A stretch of DNA of 64,000 nt from Tabrizicola_A sp964393035 (GCA_964393035.1 CAYMRX010000002.1:404126-468125); one strand, 5' to 3'. Numbered from the stretch's first letter, positions 8,307 to 18,042 are shown. Notes: generated by a model from the letters alone, not told the origin. Program-made: numbers and translations.

Positions 8307-9485
8307 TTACTTCATCAGATCCGCGACCGGGATCGGCGCTGAGATGGTCCATTCATCGACCACGCCCGGCTTGCCCGCGTTGGTTTCCACGATGAGATAG
8401 CGCGCTTGGTTCTGGTGGTGGATTTCGCTGCTAAAGGTGCGCGGGCCAAAGAGCGTCGGCTCGCCGGTCATCTTTTCCAGTTCCGCCACGACCGCGCCGG
8501 TTTCCGTGGTGCCTGCCCGCTCCACCGCCTTGGCCCAGACGTCGATCATCACATAGCCCGGATAGACATATTGGGTGCTGGGATCGCCGCCGGTCGCTTC
8601 CTTGTACATGGCATTGAAGGCGGTCACTTCGGGGTTCGGATCATCACCATAGATCGAACCTTGCACCGGCGTGTAGAAGTTTGACAGGTCGGGGATCGCC
8701 GACAGCCAGTAGCTGCCATCCACCGCCGAACCGTTCAGGATCATCGAATTGATCCCGGCGGCGCGGATCTGTTTGATGGCCGACACCGCGCCCGGCATCA
8801 TGGTGCAGAGCATGATCGCATCGGGTTCTTCCGGCAGGGCCTTGATCCGGGTGATCTGGGCGGCAATCGAGGCGTCTTCGTTCAGGAAGGTGTCCTCGCC
8901 AAGCAGCTTGGCGTCGGCCAGTTTCGGCAGCATCCAGTCAAAACCGTCGCAGATGCCCTTGTTATATTCGGTCCAGGTGTCGAGAAGGCGGTAGAAGGTC
9001 CGGGCCTCTTTCTTGGCATAGGACCATTCGGCCATGGTCGCACCCTGAACGGCGGCCAGAACCGAGGCGGAGAAGGCGTTCGGGCCAACGCCCTGAATGC
9101 CGGCCTTGATGGATTCCGCGCAGAGGAAGAAGGACGGCAGGCCCGCGCTTTCGGCGGCAAGGGCTGCGGGAGAGCCGAAGTCGTAATCGCAACTGACCAC
9201 AACCATATCAGCACCGGCGTCGATCACCGAAAGCCCCGCCTTGGCGCCTTCGGCACGGTCAGTCTTGGTGTCGGCGTTCACAACTTCAATCTGCTTTCCC
9301 AGAAGCCCGCCTGCCTCGTTGATTTCCTTGATGCGGATCATCGCAGCATCTTGCGCGGGCTTGTCATAGGCCTGCATGAAGCCGGTTTCGGCGGTGGCAA
9401 AGCCCACCATGATCGTTTCATCATCCGCCATCGCCGGGGCGGTCAGGCAAGTGGTGGTGGCAAGGGCTGCAATCAGTCTTTTCAT
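8307..9485 (-). CDS. Periplasmic substrate-binding protein, branched-chain amino acid/amide ABC transporter type
   Basis: A signal peptide (MKRLIAALATTTCLTAPAMA, likely cut after AMA) is followed by a two-lobed Peripla_BP_6 protein of 392 residues (IMVGFATAETGFMQAYDKP, AAMIRIKEINEAGGLLGKQI). It captures a ligand for the LivH/LivM-type permease encoded just upstream. The LivK family binds amino acids, amides, urea or aromatic acids. Here it ends an operon that starts with hydantoinase genes, so a hydantoin, lactam or N-carbamoyl compound is a reasonable guess, not a reading. It is last in the minus-strand operon and is followed by a terminator. Confidence 0.88.
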   Translation of the reverse strand: MKRLIAALATTTCLTAPAMADDETIMVGFATAETGFMQAYDKPAQDAAMIRIKEINEAGGLLGKQIEVVNADTKTDRAEGAKAGLSVIDAGADMVVVSCDYDFGSPAALAAESAGLPSFFLCAESIKAGIQGVGPNAFSASVLAAVQGATMAEWSYAKKEARTFYRLLDTWTEYNKGICDGFDWMLPKLADAKLLGEDTFLNEDASIAAQITRIKALPEEPDAIMLCTMMPGAVSAIKQIRAAGINSMILNGSAVDGSYWLSAIPDLSNFYTPVQGSIYGDDPNPEVTAFNAMYKEATGGDPSTQYVYPGYVMIDVWAKAVERAGTTETGAVVAELEKMTGEPTLFGPRTFSSEIHHQNQARYLIVETNAGKPGVVDEWTISAPIPVADLMK

Positions 9486-9513
9486 TCCATTCTCTCCTTG
9501 TTGGTTGGTTTTT

Positions 9514-10566
9514 TCAGGTCTTGGGGCCGTCTTGGCCCGTCTTTTCCAAAGCCGCCTTTTGGGGCAGGCTCAGGTCGCGGTTGCCCATGATCCCGGCGGG
9601 CCGGAACATGAGGATGAGGATCATCACCAGCCCAAGGGCGATTTCCTGCACACCGCCGGGCAGGGCAAAGCTGGTGGCGCCAATCTCAACCCCGGCCTCA
9701 AGCCAGCGTAAGGTTTGGATCAGCGAGGACAGGATCAGCACGCCCAAGACCGCGCCCGACAGGCTGCCCATGCCGCCGACGACCAGCATGGAGAGCGTGA
9801 TGAAGGCGAGGCCGAGATAGAAGGTGTCGGGCGTGACGATGCCGATGGAATGGGCATAAAGCGCGCCGCCCATGCCCATGATCGCGCCGGAAATCACAAA
9901 GGCGATCAGCCGGGCGCGGGGAATGTCGATCCCGCTGGCCGCCGCTGCCGTCGGCTCATCGCGGGCAGCGCGGAGCGCGAGGCCGTGGCGCGAGATGCCA
10001 TAGGCCCAGGCGGCAAAGACGGCGATCAGGGCCGCAATCAGATAGGGCCAGATCGACCGGACAATCGGAATGCCGACCACCGAGGAGGTGGCCGCCGTGA
10101 CGCTGTCCCAGTTCGAATAGACCGAGTTCACCATGGCCAGCATGGCAAAGGTGGCGATCGAGGCGGCAATCCCGGAAAGCCGCATCAGGACCGCGCCGAA
10201 GATCAGCGCCCAAAGCGCGGCCCATCCGGCGGCCAGGATGGCCGAGGCCCAGAACGAAATCTCCATCTGCATCAGCCAATCGGGCAGACCGGGCATGGCG
10301 CTACCCTTCAGCATCGGCTTGATCGTGGTCCATGCCGCGACATAGCCGCCAAGGCAGGCAAAGGCGGTATGGCCGAAAGAGATCACGCCGGAATTGCCGA
10401 TGAAGACCCAAAGGCCCACGACAAAGATCACCTTCAGGAAGATGTCGATGATGGTCTGGTTGAAGGGTTTCGATCCGGCCAGCACCGCGATGAGCGCGAA
10501 GGCGACGAGCAAGAGGCCGAGAAAGATCGGCGTGGCGATGGTGCGGCGGGCGACGGAAAGCGACAT
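9514..10566 (-). CDS. Inner-membrane permease, LivM type
   Basis: This 350-residue hydrophobic protein has about nine membrane segments and the LivM landmarks GNSGVISFGHTAFACLGGYV near residue 58 and a MGGALYAHSIGIVTPDTF region. With the LivH-type partner it forms the channel of the ABC importer. Its ATG overlaps the stop of the LivH-type gene by one base (10566), giving translational coupling. It ends 28 bp before the binding-protein gene. The substrate is not readable from the sequence. Confidence 0.88.
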   Translation of the reverse strand: MSLSVARRTIATPIFLGLLLVAFALIAVLAGSKPFNQTIIDIFLKVIFVVGLWVFIGNSGVISFGHTAFACLGGYVAAWTTIKPMLKGSAMPGLPDWLMQMEISFWASAILAAGWAALWALIFGAVLMRLSGIAASIATFAMLAMVNSVYSNWDSVTAATSSVVGIPIVRSIWPYLIAALIAVFAAWAYGISRHGLALRAARDEPTAAAASGIDIPRARLIAFVISGAIMGMGGALYAHSIGIVTPDTFYLGLAFITLSMLVVGGMGSLSGAVLGVLILSSLIQTLRWLEAGVEIGATSFALPGGVQEIALGLVMILILMFRPAGIMGNRDLSLPQKAALEKTGQDGPKT

Positions 10567-11480
10567 CAGACACGCTCCTTGGTGCCACGGGCTGACAGCA
10601 GGCCTTGCGGGCGGAAGATGAGGACGAGGATCACCGCGCCATAGACGAAGGCATCGCGGAAGGCGCGGGCCTCGGGGGGCAAGCCGACCTGCATCACGGT
10701 GGCCACCGTCCCCAGAAGGAAACCCGCCAGAACCGCGCCCGCCAGACTGCCCATGCCGCCGATGACGGTGGCGATGAAGGCCATCAGCATGACATTGGCC
10801 CCCATCATGATATTGGCGGTGCCCGTTTGCGACCCAAGGATCAGCGCGATGGCGGCTGCCAGCGCGCCAGAAAGCGCAAAGGCCCCCATGATGACCCGGT
10901 TCGCCCTGACCCCCAGCATCCGCGCCATGGTGAAGTTTTCCGCAGCGGCCCGCATCTCCAGCCCGAACCTTGTGCGGCGCAGAAAGGCGGTCAGGCCGAT
11001 GAGGACGGCGATGGTCACGATGATGGTGATAAGCTGCAAAAGCGGGATACGCGCACCCATGATTTCAACGGGTTGGCTTAGGGCGGGCAGGAGGGAAATG
11101 CTTTTGGGTCGGCTGGAGAACAGCATCAGCAGGAAATAACGGATGACGAATCCCAGCGCGAAAGAAGCGATCATCATCGTCGCCGGGTTGGCGCGGCGAA
11201 AGCGGCGGAAGACAAGGATTTCCGACAACATCGAAAGCCCCGCGCCGATCATCAGCACGAAGGGGATCAGCAGAAACCACGGCAGGTTGCCCGCAAAGAC
11301 GATGGCCACGGCATCGACCGAGGGCCACAAAAGCGCAAAGACCGCAAAGGCGATCACATCGCCATGGGCGAAGTTCACCAGCCGCATGACGCCAAAGATC
11401 AGCGCGATGCCAAGCGCGGCGAGGGCATAGAGAGAGCCCAAGGACAGCGCGTCAAAGAAGACCTGCATCAGCGATCCCAT
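10566..11480 (-). CDS. Inner-membrane permease, LivH type
   Basis: This 304-residue integral membrane protein begins MGSLMQVFFDALSLGSLYAL and carries LVNFAHGDVIAFAVF near residue 33 and VIGGMGSLAGAVLAGFLLG near residue 240, both typical of LivH. It pairs with the LivM-type permease; each end overlaps its neighbour by one base (11480 and 10566), so the transporter genes form one tightly coupled string. GC content and codon use match the rest of the operon. Confidence 0.88.
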   Translation of the reverse strand: MGSLMQVFFDALSLGSLYALAALGIALIFGVMRLVNFAHGDVIAFAVFALLWPSVDAVAIVFAGNLPWFLLIPFVLMIGAGLSMLSEILVFRRFRRANPATMMIASFALGFVIRYFLLMLFSSRPKSISLLPALSQPVEIMGARIPLLQLITIIVTIAVLIGLTAFLRRTRFGLEMRAAAENFTMARMLGVRANRVIMGAFALSGALAAAIALILGSQTGTANIMMGANVMLMAFIATVIGGMGSLAGAVLAGFLLGTVATVMQVGLPPEARAFRDAFVYGAVILVLIFRPQGLLSARGTKERV

Positions 11481-12214
11481 CAGTGTTCCCCATATCCGAA
11501 ATAGGCGGCCTGCATGGCTTCGCTTTGCCCCAGCGCCCGGGCATCGCCGTCGAGAAGGATCTCGCCGCCGCGCATCAGCATCATCCGCCCGCCCGCCATC
11601 ATGGCGCGGGTCGAGGACTGTTCGACGATCAGCAGCGTCAGCTTGCGTTCCGCTTGCAGGGTGATCAGGCGCTCATAAACCTGATCGGTGATGTTCGGCG
11701 CGAGGCCCAGCGAGGGTTCATCAATCGCCACAAGGCGGGGGTGGGTCATCAGCGCCCGGCCGATGACCAGCATCTGCTGCTGGCCACCAGAAAGAAGACC
11801 CGCCTGCGTATGACGGCGGTCTTTCAGGATCGGGAAGGTGGCATAAACCGCCTCCAACTCGCTCGCTGCACGGGCCTTCCAGCCGCGTTCGCTCGCATGC
11901 ATGCCAGTGCCGACCATCAGGTTTTCTTCAATGGTCAGCCCGCCAAACACATCACGCCCCTCGGGCACCATGGAGATGCCCAACCGTGCGATGTCTTCCG
12001 GCGACCCTCCGGTGATGTCATGGCCTTCAAAGTCGATCCGCCCACCTGCCGGGGGCGTTACCCCGGCAATGGCGCGCAGGAGCGAGGATTTCCCGGCGCC
12101 ATTCGGCCCGGTGATGAACAGGATTTCGCCCTCGGCCATGGAGAAGCTGACATTGCGCACGGCAGTCAGGCGGCCATAGCGGACGGAAATGTTGGAGAGC
12201 GACAACAGGCTCAT
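11480..12214 (-). CDS. ABC transporter ATPase, LivF type
   Basis: This 244-residue ATPase has Walker A GPNGAGKSSLLRAIAG (near residue 36), Q-loop, signature LLSGGQQQMLVIGRAL and Walker B RLVAIDEPSLGLAPNI. The short length and the SLGLAPNI segment mark the LivF group, which energises LivHM-type importers together with LivG. Its start overlaps the LivG-type stop by 4 bp (ATGA at 12211-12214). It is cytoplasmic and attached to the LivH/LivM pair. Confidence 0.9.
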   Translation of the reverse strand: MSLLSLSNISVRYGRLTAVRNVSFSMAEGEILFITGPNGAGKSSLLRAIAGVTPPAGGRIDFEGHDITGGSPEDIARLGISMVPEGRDVFGGLTIEENLMVGTGMHASERGWKARAASELEAVYATFPILKDRRHTQAGLLSGGQQQMLVIGRALMTHPRLVAIDEPSLGLAPNITDQVYERLITLQAERKLTLLIVEQSSTRAMMAGGRMMLMRGGEILLDGDARALGQSEAMQAAYFGYGEH

Positions 12215-12963
12215 GCGCTGACCTCCAGCACGGGCAGATGAGTGTCGGCGGCGGTGCCCATATAGGCGTGACGCACGCGTTCGCTGGCGCGGATGGCGGC
12301 GGGGTCGCCGGTTTCAATCACCGCGCCGGAATCCAGCACGACGATGTGGTGACACAGGTCCAGAACCAGCCCGACATTGTGTTCGATCAGCAGCACACCG
12401 CAGCCCATCTCTCCGGCAATGCGACGGATCAGGGCGGAAAGATCGGCAGCTTCCGCCGCGCTCATGCCCGCGGCCGGTTCGTCCAGAAGCACGAAGGACG
12501 GCTTGCCCATCAGCGCCCGGCCAATCGCCACGCGCCGTTCGTCGGTATAGGGCAGCGTGCCCGCGATGCGGTTCGCAAGAGGCGCGATGCCGACCCAATC
12601 CAGCATCGCCGTCGCCTCGGCAATCGCGGCGGCGCGCGACAGGCCAAGGCCCACCCCCGTCACCTCCAGATTGTCGATCACGGGAAGGTCACGGAACAGC
12701 CGCCCGCCCTGAAAGGTGCGGGCGATGCCCCGGCGGCGCAACTCATGCGGCTTGAGGTTCGACAGGGGCTGGCCGTCCAGCCGGACAGCCCCCGTCGTCG
12801 GCGCCTGAAAGCCCGTCAGCACGTTGACAAGGGTGGTCTTGCCCGCCCCGTTCGGGCCGATCAACCCGACGATCTGGCCGGGAGCGACCGTCAGATCCAC
12901 CTCTGACAGGGCGCGCAGCCCCGCAAAGGCGACCGAAACCTTGTCGGCGTTGAGCTGGCTCAT
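12211..12963 (-). CDS. ABC transporter ATPase, LivG type
   Basis: This 250-residue ATPase has Walker A GLIGPNGAGKTTLVNVLTGF, the LivG-specific GIARTFQGGRLFRDL and Walker B FVLLDEPAAGMSAAE. The signature motif is degenerate (GTLPYTDERRVAIGRAL in place of LSGGQ); such wording occurs in LivG proteins, so it is not taken as inactivation. It is coupled by 4-bp overlaps to hyuA upstream (12960-12963) and the LivF-type gene downstream, which ties import directly to the hydantoinase genes. Confidence 0.9.
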   Translation of the reverse strand: MSQLNADKVSVAFAGLRALSEVDLTVAPGQIVGLIGPNGAGKTTLVNVLTGFQAPTTGAVRLDGQPLSNLKPHELRRRGIARTFQGGRLFRDLPVIDNLEVTGVGLGLSRAAAIAEATAMLDWVGIAPLANRIAGTLPYTDERRVAIGRALMGKPSFVLLDEPAAGMSAAEAADLSALIRRIAGEMGCGVLLIEHNVGLVLDLCHHIVVLDSGAVIETGDPAAIRASERVRHAYMGTAADTHLPVLEVSA

Positions 12964-15050
12964 TTTGCCCCCGTCTTGTCGCGGGTCATCAGGTAAGATC
13001 CGCTGGCGTCGAGACGGACGGTCCAGCCGGGTTCGACGACGATGGTGGTGGTGACCTCTTCGATGACGGCGGGGCCTTTGATGATGGCCCCGGCGCCCAA
13101 AGGCGTGCCGTCATAGATCGGGGTTTTCACCCGCTTGCCGTCAGCAGAGAACACAGCGTCCCGATGCGCCTTGATGGCCTTGTCCGCCGCAACGCCCGCG
13201 CCGATGGTCATACGGGCGGGCTTTTCCACCACGCCATAGACCGTGCTTTCGATGTTCACGACCTCGACCACGGAATGGGGTTCAGCATAGGTGTAAAGCT
13301 GCTCGTGCCGCTTGTGGAACGCCTCGATCACCTTGCCGATGGAGGCGGCGTCAACCTTGAAAGTGTCAATTTCCACCGTGCATTCATGGACTTGACCGAC
13401 ATAGCGCATATCAAGGCTGCGCTTCACTACGATGTCACCGCCCTTGAAGCCGTCGTCCTTCAGATGCGCGATGCCCTGCGCTTCGATCTGGGTGTAAAGC
13501 TCATCGATCCGGGCATAGGCGGCGTCATTGTCCAGCCGCAAAGGCGCTGTGGCCATATAGTTGTATTTGACGTCCGAGATGATCTGACCAAAGGCGCAAA
13601 GGCCCGAGGCGAGTTTCGGCAGCACGATGGTGTCAATGCCAATCGCATCGGCCAGCGCCGTGATATGGGCCGCCGTCGCCCCCCCTGCCCCCACCAGCAC
13701 GAAATCGCGCGGGTCATAGCCGCGTTCCACCGTCACCCGGCGGATACCGTTCACCATGTTGGCGTTGACGATGGTGAACATGCCATAGGCGGCGCGTTCG
13801 ACCGACAGGCCAAGCGGGTCGGCCAGATGGGCTTTCACGGCGTCATGGGCCTTTTGGTAGTCCAAGGGCAGCCGCCCGCCAACAAGGCCATCGGGGTTGA
13901 GATACCCCATCACAAGGTTCGCGTCCGACACGGTGGGCAGTTTGCCGCCCTGACCATAGCAGGCCGGGCCGGGGTCAGACCCCGCCGATTGCGGGCCCAT
14001 CTGCATCAGGCCCATCTCGTCGATCCACCCGATCGAGCCACCGCCGGCGCCCAGCGTTTCCACCTGAATCATCGGCACGCCAATGCGATAGCGCAGGAAG
14101 TCGATGTTCTTGTTGATGTTGGTGGAGCCGTCCTTGGTCAGCGTGATGTCAAACGAGGTGCCGCCCATGTCGACGGTGATGACATCCTTTTTGCCGAAGG
14201 GCTCGCAGACATATTGGCCCGCCGCCGGGGCAGAAGCCGGACCGGAGTTGATGGCATAGACCGACCGATCCGTCATCGCCTGACCGATGGCAAGCCCGCC
14301 GTTCGACTGGTAGTAGCGGACGGGTTGTTTCGCGCCGAGCGACTGGAAATAGGCGTCCACCGCCGCCACATAGCGCCTCATGATCGGCGCGAGATAGGCG
14401 TTGACCACCGCCGTCGAGGTGCGGGTATATTCGCGGACCTGCGGGTAGAGTTCGGACCCAAGGGTCAGGACAACGGCCGGCAGCATTTCCCGCACGATTT
14501 CCCCGGCGCGGCGTTCGTGGCCGGGGTGAAGGACCGACCAGACGAAGGAGATGGCCACGGTTTCCACGCCTTCGGCCTTGAAGATCTCACAGGCGGCGCG
14601 GACATCGGCCTCGTTCAGGGGGGTGCGAACCTCGCCCGTGGACAGGATCCGCTCCTGCACGCCACGCCGCAGATAGCGGGGCACCAGCATGGTGGCGGGT
14701 GGATATTCCGGGTCGTAACGGTAGCCGTCTTCCTTGTGACCAAGGCGAATTTCAAGGCTGTCTTCATGGCCCGCGGTGCAGATCAGCCCGGCCTTCGCGC
14801 CCTTGTGGGTGATCAGCGCATTCAACCCCACGGTCGTGCCATTGATGCACAGATCGCAGTTCGGGATGATCTGATTGGCCGGAACGCCAAGCTCCTCGGA
14901 AATTAGCGCCAGACCGTTCTTGATGGCAAGGGTCGGATCTTGCGGCGTGGAAAGCGCTTTGAACAGGCGCACTTGGCCGGATTTGTCGGCCAGAACAAAG
15001 TCGGTAAAGGTGCCGCCGGCGTCGATGCCCAGACGATATTCGGATTTCAT
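12960..15050 (-). CDS. hyuA: Hydantoinase/oxoprolinase subunit A (ATP-dependent N-methylhydantoinase type)
   Basis: This 696-residue protein has the HyuA N-terminal signature YRLGIDAGGTFTDFVLADK and the central ATPase-like block VITVDMGGTSFDITLTKDG, followed by the HyuA C-terminal domain. With HyuB it forms an enzyme that opens five-membered lactam or imide rings (5-oxoproline, hydantoin, N-methylhydantoin) at the cost of ATP; related proteins are acetone and acetophenone carboxylases. It lies 12 bp downstream of hyuB and overlaps the ATPase gene by 4 bp. An AAGGGGAA ribosome site precedes the ATG. The exact substrate is inferred from context only. Confidence 0.85.
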   Translation of the reverse strand: MKSEYRLGIDAGGTFTDFVLADKSGQVRLFKALSTPQDPTLAIKNGLALISEELGVPANQIIPNCDLCINGTTVGLNALITHKGAKAGLICTAGHEDSLEIRLGHKEDGYRYDPEYPPATMLVPRYLRRGVQERILSTGEVRTPLNEADVRAACEIFKAEGVETVAISFVWSVLHPGHERRAGEIVREMLPAVVLTLGSELYPQVREYTRTSTAVVNAYLAPIMRRYVAAVDAYFQSLGAKQPVRYYQSNGGLAIGQAMTDRSVYAINSGPASAPAAGQYVCEPFGKKDVITVDMGGTSFDITLTKDGSTNINKNIDFLRYRIGVPMIQVETLGAGGGSIGWIDEMGLMQMGPQSAGSDPGPACYGQGGKLPTVSDANLVMGYLNPDGLVGGRLPLDYQKAHDAVKAHLADPLGLSVERAAYGMFTIVNANMVNGIRRVTVERGYDPRDFVLVGAGGATAAHITALADAIGIDTIVLPKLASGLCAFGQIISDVKYNYMATAPLRLDNDAAYARIDELYTQIEAQGIAHLKDDGFKGGDIVVKRSLDMRYVGQVHECTVEIDTFKVDAASIGKVIEAFHKRHEQLYTYAEPHSVVEVVNIESTVYGVVEKPARMTIGAGVAADKAIKAHRDAVFSADGKRVKTPIYDGTPLGAGAIIKGPAVIEEVTTTIVVEPGWTVRLDASGSYLMTRDKTGAK

Positions 15051-15062
15051 CTTCAGTTCCCC

Positions 15063-16844
15063 TTATTTCGCGGCCACGGCGCGGCGGGCGCGCAGGGCAT
15101 TGGTTGCGGAGTGGTCCACATCGAGCGTGGTGGGGTCTTTGATGATGACGCCGTAATCCTCCTTTGCCCCTTGAAGGGAGACGAGGCCGTTCTTCACATC
15201 CCAGATGACCTTTTCGACCGGCCGCTCCATCGGGTTGCCATAACCGCCGCCACCGGGGTTCATGTTGGTGATGCGGTCGCCGGGTTTGATGACCTTGATG
15301 ACGTTTTCGCGGATGGTCTCTTGCCGGTCGCCTTCCACCAGTTCCAGACGGCCCACTTTCGTGTCGATCATCGTGCTGGCTGCCCCTGCCGCGCCCACTG
15401 CCGGGATGCGGCGGCCTTCGCCGAAGGTAATGAAGGTCATGTCGTCGTTGAGCGGTTCAACTTCCCAGGCCGTGCCGGAGCCGCCGCGGAATTTTCCAGC
15501 ACCTCCACTGTCTGTCATCAGCGAATAACGGTGGATGATGATGGGGTAAGAGTATTCCAAAAGCTCAACATCGCCCGAGGTGAGCGCGCCAAAGCAGCAC
15601 TCCGGCCCGCAGGCGTGCCAGCCGTCTTGGGAGGGCGTCGCGCCCGCGCCACTGATGATGGTGGCCAAGACCATCGTGACGTATTCCTCGTCATGCCGCT
15701 TGTCCCACCCGGCGATGTTCAGCCCGTTGGCATGGCCCCAGCTTGCCGAAACCTTGGACGGAACCGCCTTTTCAAAGGCCAGACGCACGGCGTCGGTGAG
15801 CGTCTCCATCGGCGTCGTGGTGCAGTTCATGTGCGGCGCGGGTTCGGCCGCGTTGCAGATCGTGCCTTTCGGCCCCATGTTGACCGAGACGCAGCGATAC
15901 AGCCCTTCGTTATAGGGCGGCGGCAGTTGGGCGAACATCATCAACCCGAGATAGACGCCGGAATAGCTGTTCCCCTCATAAGAGTTGATGAAATAGGGGA
16001 TCTGCGGCGGGGAGGAGATTTCGATATGGCAGGTGTCGGCCTTGATCGTGACCTTGGCCTTGATCTCGAAGTCACCAAAGCCGTGTCCCGCGTCTTCCAA
16101 GATCGCGCTGCCCTCATAGGTGCCATCGGGCACGTCCGAGATCAGCGCGCGCATCTGACGCTCGGCCATGTTCAGCAGCGTGTCGATGCAGGCATCGACC
16201 ATCTCCTCGCCGTATTTCTCCAGCATCGCCAGAAGCGCACGCTCGCCGACCTGACAGGCCCCGATGAGCGCGTTGAAGTCGCCCTCCTGATCGCGGCGGG
16301 CGCGCATGTTGGTCAGGATGAAGTTCAGCACGTCCTTGCGCGGCTGGCCGCGATCCCACACCTTCACCGGCGGAATACGCAGGCATTCGGCGTAGATTTC
16401 CTTGGCGCCCGGGTTATAGCCCGCAGGCACCGGGCCGCCGACATCGGTCAGGTGGCCCTTGCAGACGGTCCAGTATTTCAGACGGCCCTTCCAGAACACC
16501 GGCTTGTAGAAACAGGTGTCGATGGCATGACTGCCACCCCAGGCCGGGTCATTGTGAATCAGCAGATCGCCTTCGTGGATGTCGCCCTCGAAATAGCCCG
16601 CCACCACCTTCATCGCCGGGATGAGCGAACCCAGATGAATCGGAATATCCTGCCCTTGCAGGATCATCTCGGGCGTCGCGTTGAACAGTGCCGTCGAATA
16701 GTCATGCGCCAGATTGAAGACCGACGAGCGTGCCGTCTTTTCAAGCGACAGCGTCATTTCGCGCTGCGTGGTCTCAAGGATACCGCGCACCACCGACAGG
16801 GTGATGGGGTCAACCTCGACCTTTGGTTTGGCAGTATGCGCCAC
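15063..16844 (-). CDS. hyuB: Hydantoinase/oxoprolinase subunit B
   Basis: This 593-residue HyuB has the typical opening KVEVDPITLSVVRGILETT, then DLLIHNDPAWGGSHAIDTC and the C-terminal NMNPGGGGYGNPMERP. I start it at GTG 16844 because a GGAGGG ribosome site lies 7 bases upstream and the preceding 110 in-frame codons have no HyuB-like sequence. It is the first gene of a seven-gene minus-strand operon (hyuB-hyuA-livG-livF-livH-livM-binding protein). The 253-bp gap to the divergent AraC gene holds an inverted TTCGGAC repeat, a candidate operator. Confidence 0.87.
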   Translation of the reverse strand: MAHTAKPKVEVDPITLSVVRGILETTQREMTLSLEKTARSSVFNLAHDYSTALFNATPEMILQGQDIPIHLGSLIPAMKVVAGYFEGDIHEGDLLIHNDPAWGGSHAIDTCFYKPVFWKGRLKYWTVCKGHLTDVGGPVPAGYNPGAKEIYAECLRIPPVKVWDRGQPRKDVLNFILTNMRARRDQEGDFNALIGACQVGERALLAMLEKYGEEMVDACIDTLLNMAERQMRALISDVPDGTYEGSAILEDAGHGFGDFEIKAKVTIKADTCHIEISSPPQIPYFINSYEGNSYSGVYLGLMMFAQLPPPYNEGLYRCVSVNMGPKGTICNAAEPAPHMNCTTTPMETLTDAVRLAFEKAVPSKVSASWGHANGLNIAGWDKRHDEEYVTMVLATIISGAGATPSQDGWHACGPECCFGALTSGDVELLEYSYPIIIHRYSLMTDSGGAGKFRGGSGTAWEVEPLNDDMTFITFGEGRRIPAVGAAGAASTMIDTKVGRLELVEGDRQETIRENVIKVIKPGDRITNMNPGGGGYGNPMERPVEKVIWDVKNGLVSLQGAKEDYGVIIKDPTTLDVDHSATNALRARRAVAAK

Positions 16845-16882
16845 TTTGAGCCCTCCGATTGGGGCCGCGCAAAAGGGGGACG

Positions 16883-16905
16883 TTCGGACAAAACGCCCGT
16901 CCGAA
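16883..16905. promoter_or_regulatory. Inverted repeat TTCGGAC-N9-GTCCGAA upstream of hyuB
   Basis: The arms are 16883-16889 and 16899-16905, in the gap between divergent hyuB and the AraC-family gene, 39 bp from the hyuB start. The same TCGGAC core is repeated five times upstream of the sarcosine/dimethylglycine dehydrogenase-like gene (20917-20959). It is a candidate operator for the AraC-family regulator; no clear sigma-70 promoter could be placed beside it. Confidence 0.45.
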
Positions 16906-17097
16906 TCGTCATAGCTCCCTGTCACGCGGCATCTGTTGTGCCTTTGTGACAGCGACCGTAAGGGCGGCGGATGCATGCCGTCTTTGCGCCGGGCGCATGG
17001 CGTTTTGTGTTTCCGTGCAGTCGGGTGCCAAGACCAAACGTGGCGCTTTACACAATTCCTGTGCCGTGGCCTTCTGGACGAAACAGGGAAACACATA

Positions 17098-18042
17098 ATG
17101 AAAAGCACAATCACCACGCGCGGGGTTGATGTGTCGGGGCGCAGCCGCCACTGGCATGACACCATCGCGCGCACCTATTTTCCGCTGGACCTGACCTTCG
17201 CCCGCCCCGAGGCGTTTGACGGTGAATTGACCAGTTGGAACCTTGGCGATGTGTCGCTGTCGCGCCTGACCTCGGATGCCCTGATGTATCGCCGTCTGCC
17301 CAAGCATTTTCGCGAACCGGGACCGGAGGAATTTCTGGTCACGCTGCCCGCCAAAGCCGAATTGCGGTTTGCCCAAGGGGGGAAGGAAGTGCGCGCCAAT
17401 CCCGGCGCGTTTTTTATTGAGCGCAGCCATGAGCCTTATGAGTTCAGTCACAGCGATCCGGCGGATCTTTGGGTGATGAAGCTGTCCAAGGAAATGCTGG
17501 GCGGTCGTATCCGCGCGCCGGACCGCTTTTGCAGCCTGCAATTCGATGCCACCAATGGCGCGAATGGGCTGTTCGTCGACATGGTCCACCTGATCCCGGC
17601 GCGCTACGACAACATGACCGAAGAAACCCGCAGCATTGTCGGGCGGCAATTGGTGGATTTGCTGGCTTTGGCCATCCAGTCGGATGAGCGCGTGCTGACA
17701 TCCGGCAATTCCACGGTACGCACGGCGCATCTGGCGCGGATTGAGTCTTTCGTGCGCCGCCATATCGACGACCCCGACCTTGGCCCCGAGGAGGTGGCGG
17801 CGGGCTGCGGGATTTCGGTGCGCTACCTGCACGAGCTGCTCAGGGACACCAACACCACGCTCGGCCAATGGGTGCGCGACACGCGGTTGCAGGCGGCGAT
17901 GGAAGATCTGAAGAACCCCGCCGAACGCCGCGCGATTGGCGAGATTGCCTATGCGCGGGGCTTTACCGATCAGGCGCAGTTCTCCCGCGCCTTCCGCGCC
18001 CGCTTCGGCGTCACCCCGAAAGAGGTGCGGGGGCGCGGCTGA
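17098..18042 (+). CDS. AraC-family transcriptional regulator
   Basis: This 314-residue protein has an AraC-binding-like N-terminal domain (about residues 20-190) and a C-terminal double helix-turn-helix with EEVAAGCGISVRYLHELLRD and the second helix pair GEIAYARGFTDQAQFSRAFR ending FGVTPKEVR. The ATG at 17098 follows an AGGGAA site; upstream in-frame codons to 16936 look non-coding. It is divergent from the hyu-ABC operon and upstream of the flavoprotein gene, so it probably activates one or both in response to the imported compound. The ligand is not known. Confidence 0.88.
   Translation: MKSTITTRGVDVSGRSRHWHDTIARTYFPLDLTFARPEAFDGELTSWNLGDVSLSRLTSDALMYRRLPKHFREPGPEEFLVTLPAKAELRFAQGGKEVRANPGAFFIERSHEPYEFSHSDPADLWVMKLSKEMLGGRIRAPDRFCSLQFDATNGANGLFVDMVHLIPARYDNMTEETRSIVGRQLVDLLALAIQSDERVLTSGNSTVRTAHLARIESFVRRHIDDPDLGPEEVAAGCGISVRYLHELLRDTNTTLGQWVRDTRLQAAMEDLKNPAERRAIGEIAYARGFTDQAQFSRAFRARFGVTPKEVRGRG

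Noticed and set aside
13164..14906. Plus-strand frame of 580 codons opposite hyuA
   Set aside because: It is an antisense shadow of hyuA; composition is typical of reversed GC-rich coding sequence.
16936..17097. N-terminal extension of the AraC-family regulator
   Set aside because: The added residues are Cys/Arg-rich and unlike the family; ATG 17098 has an AGGGAA site.
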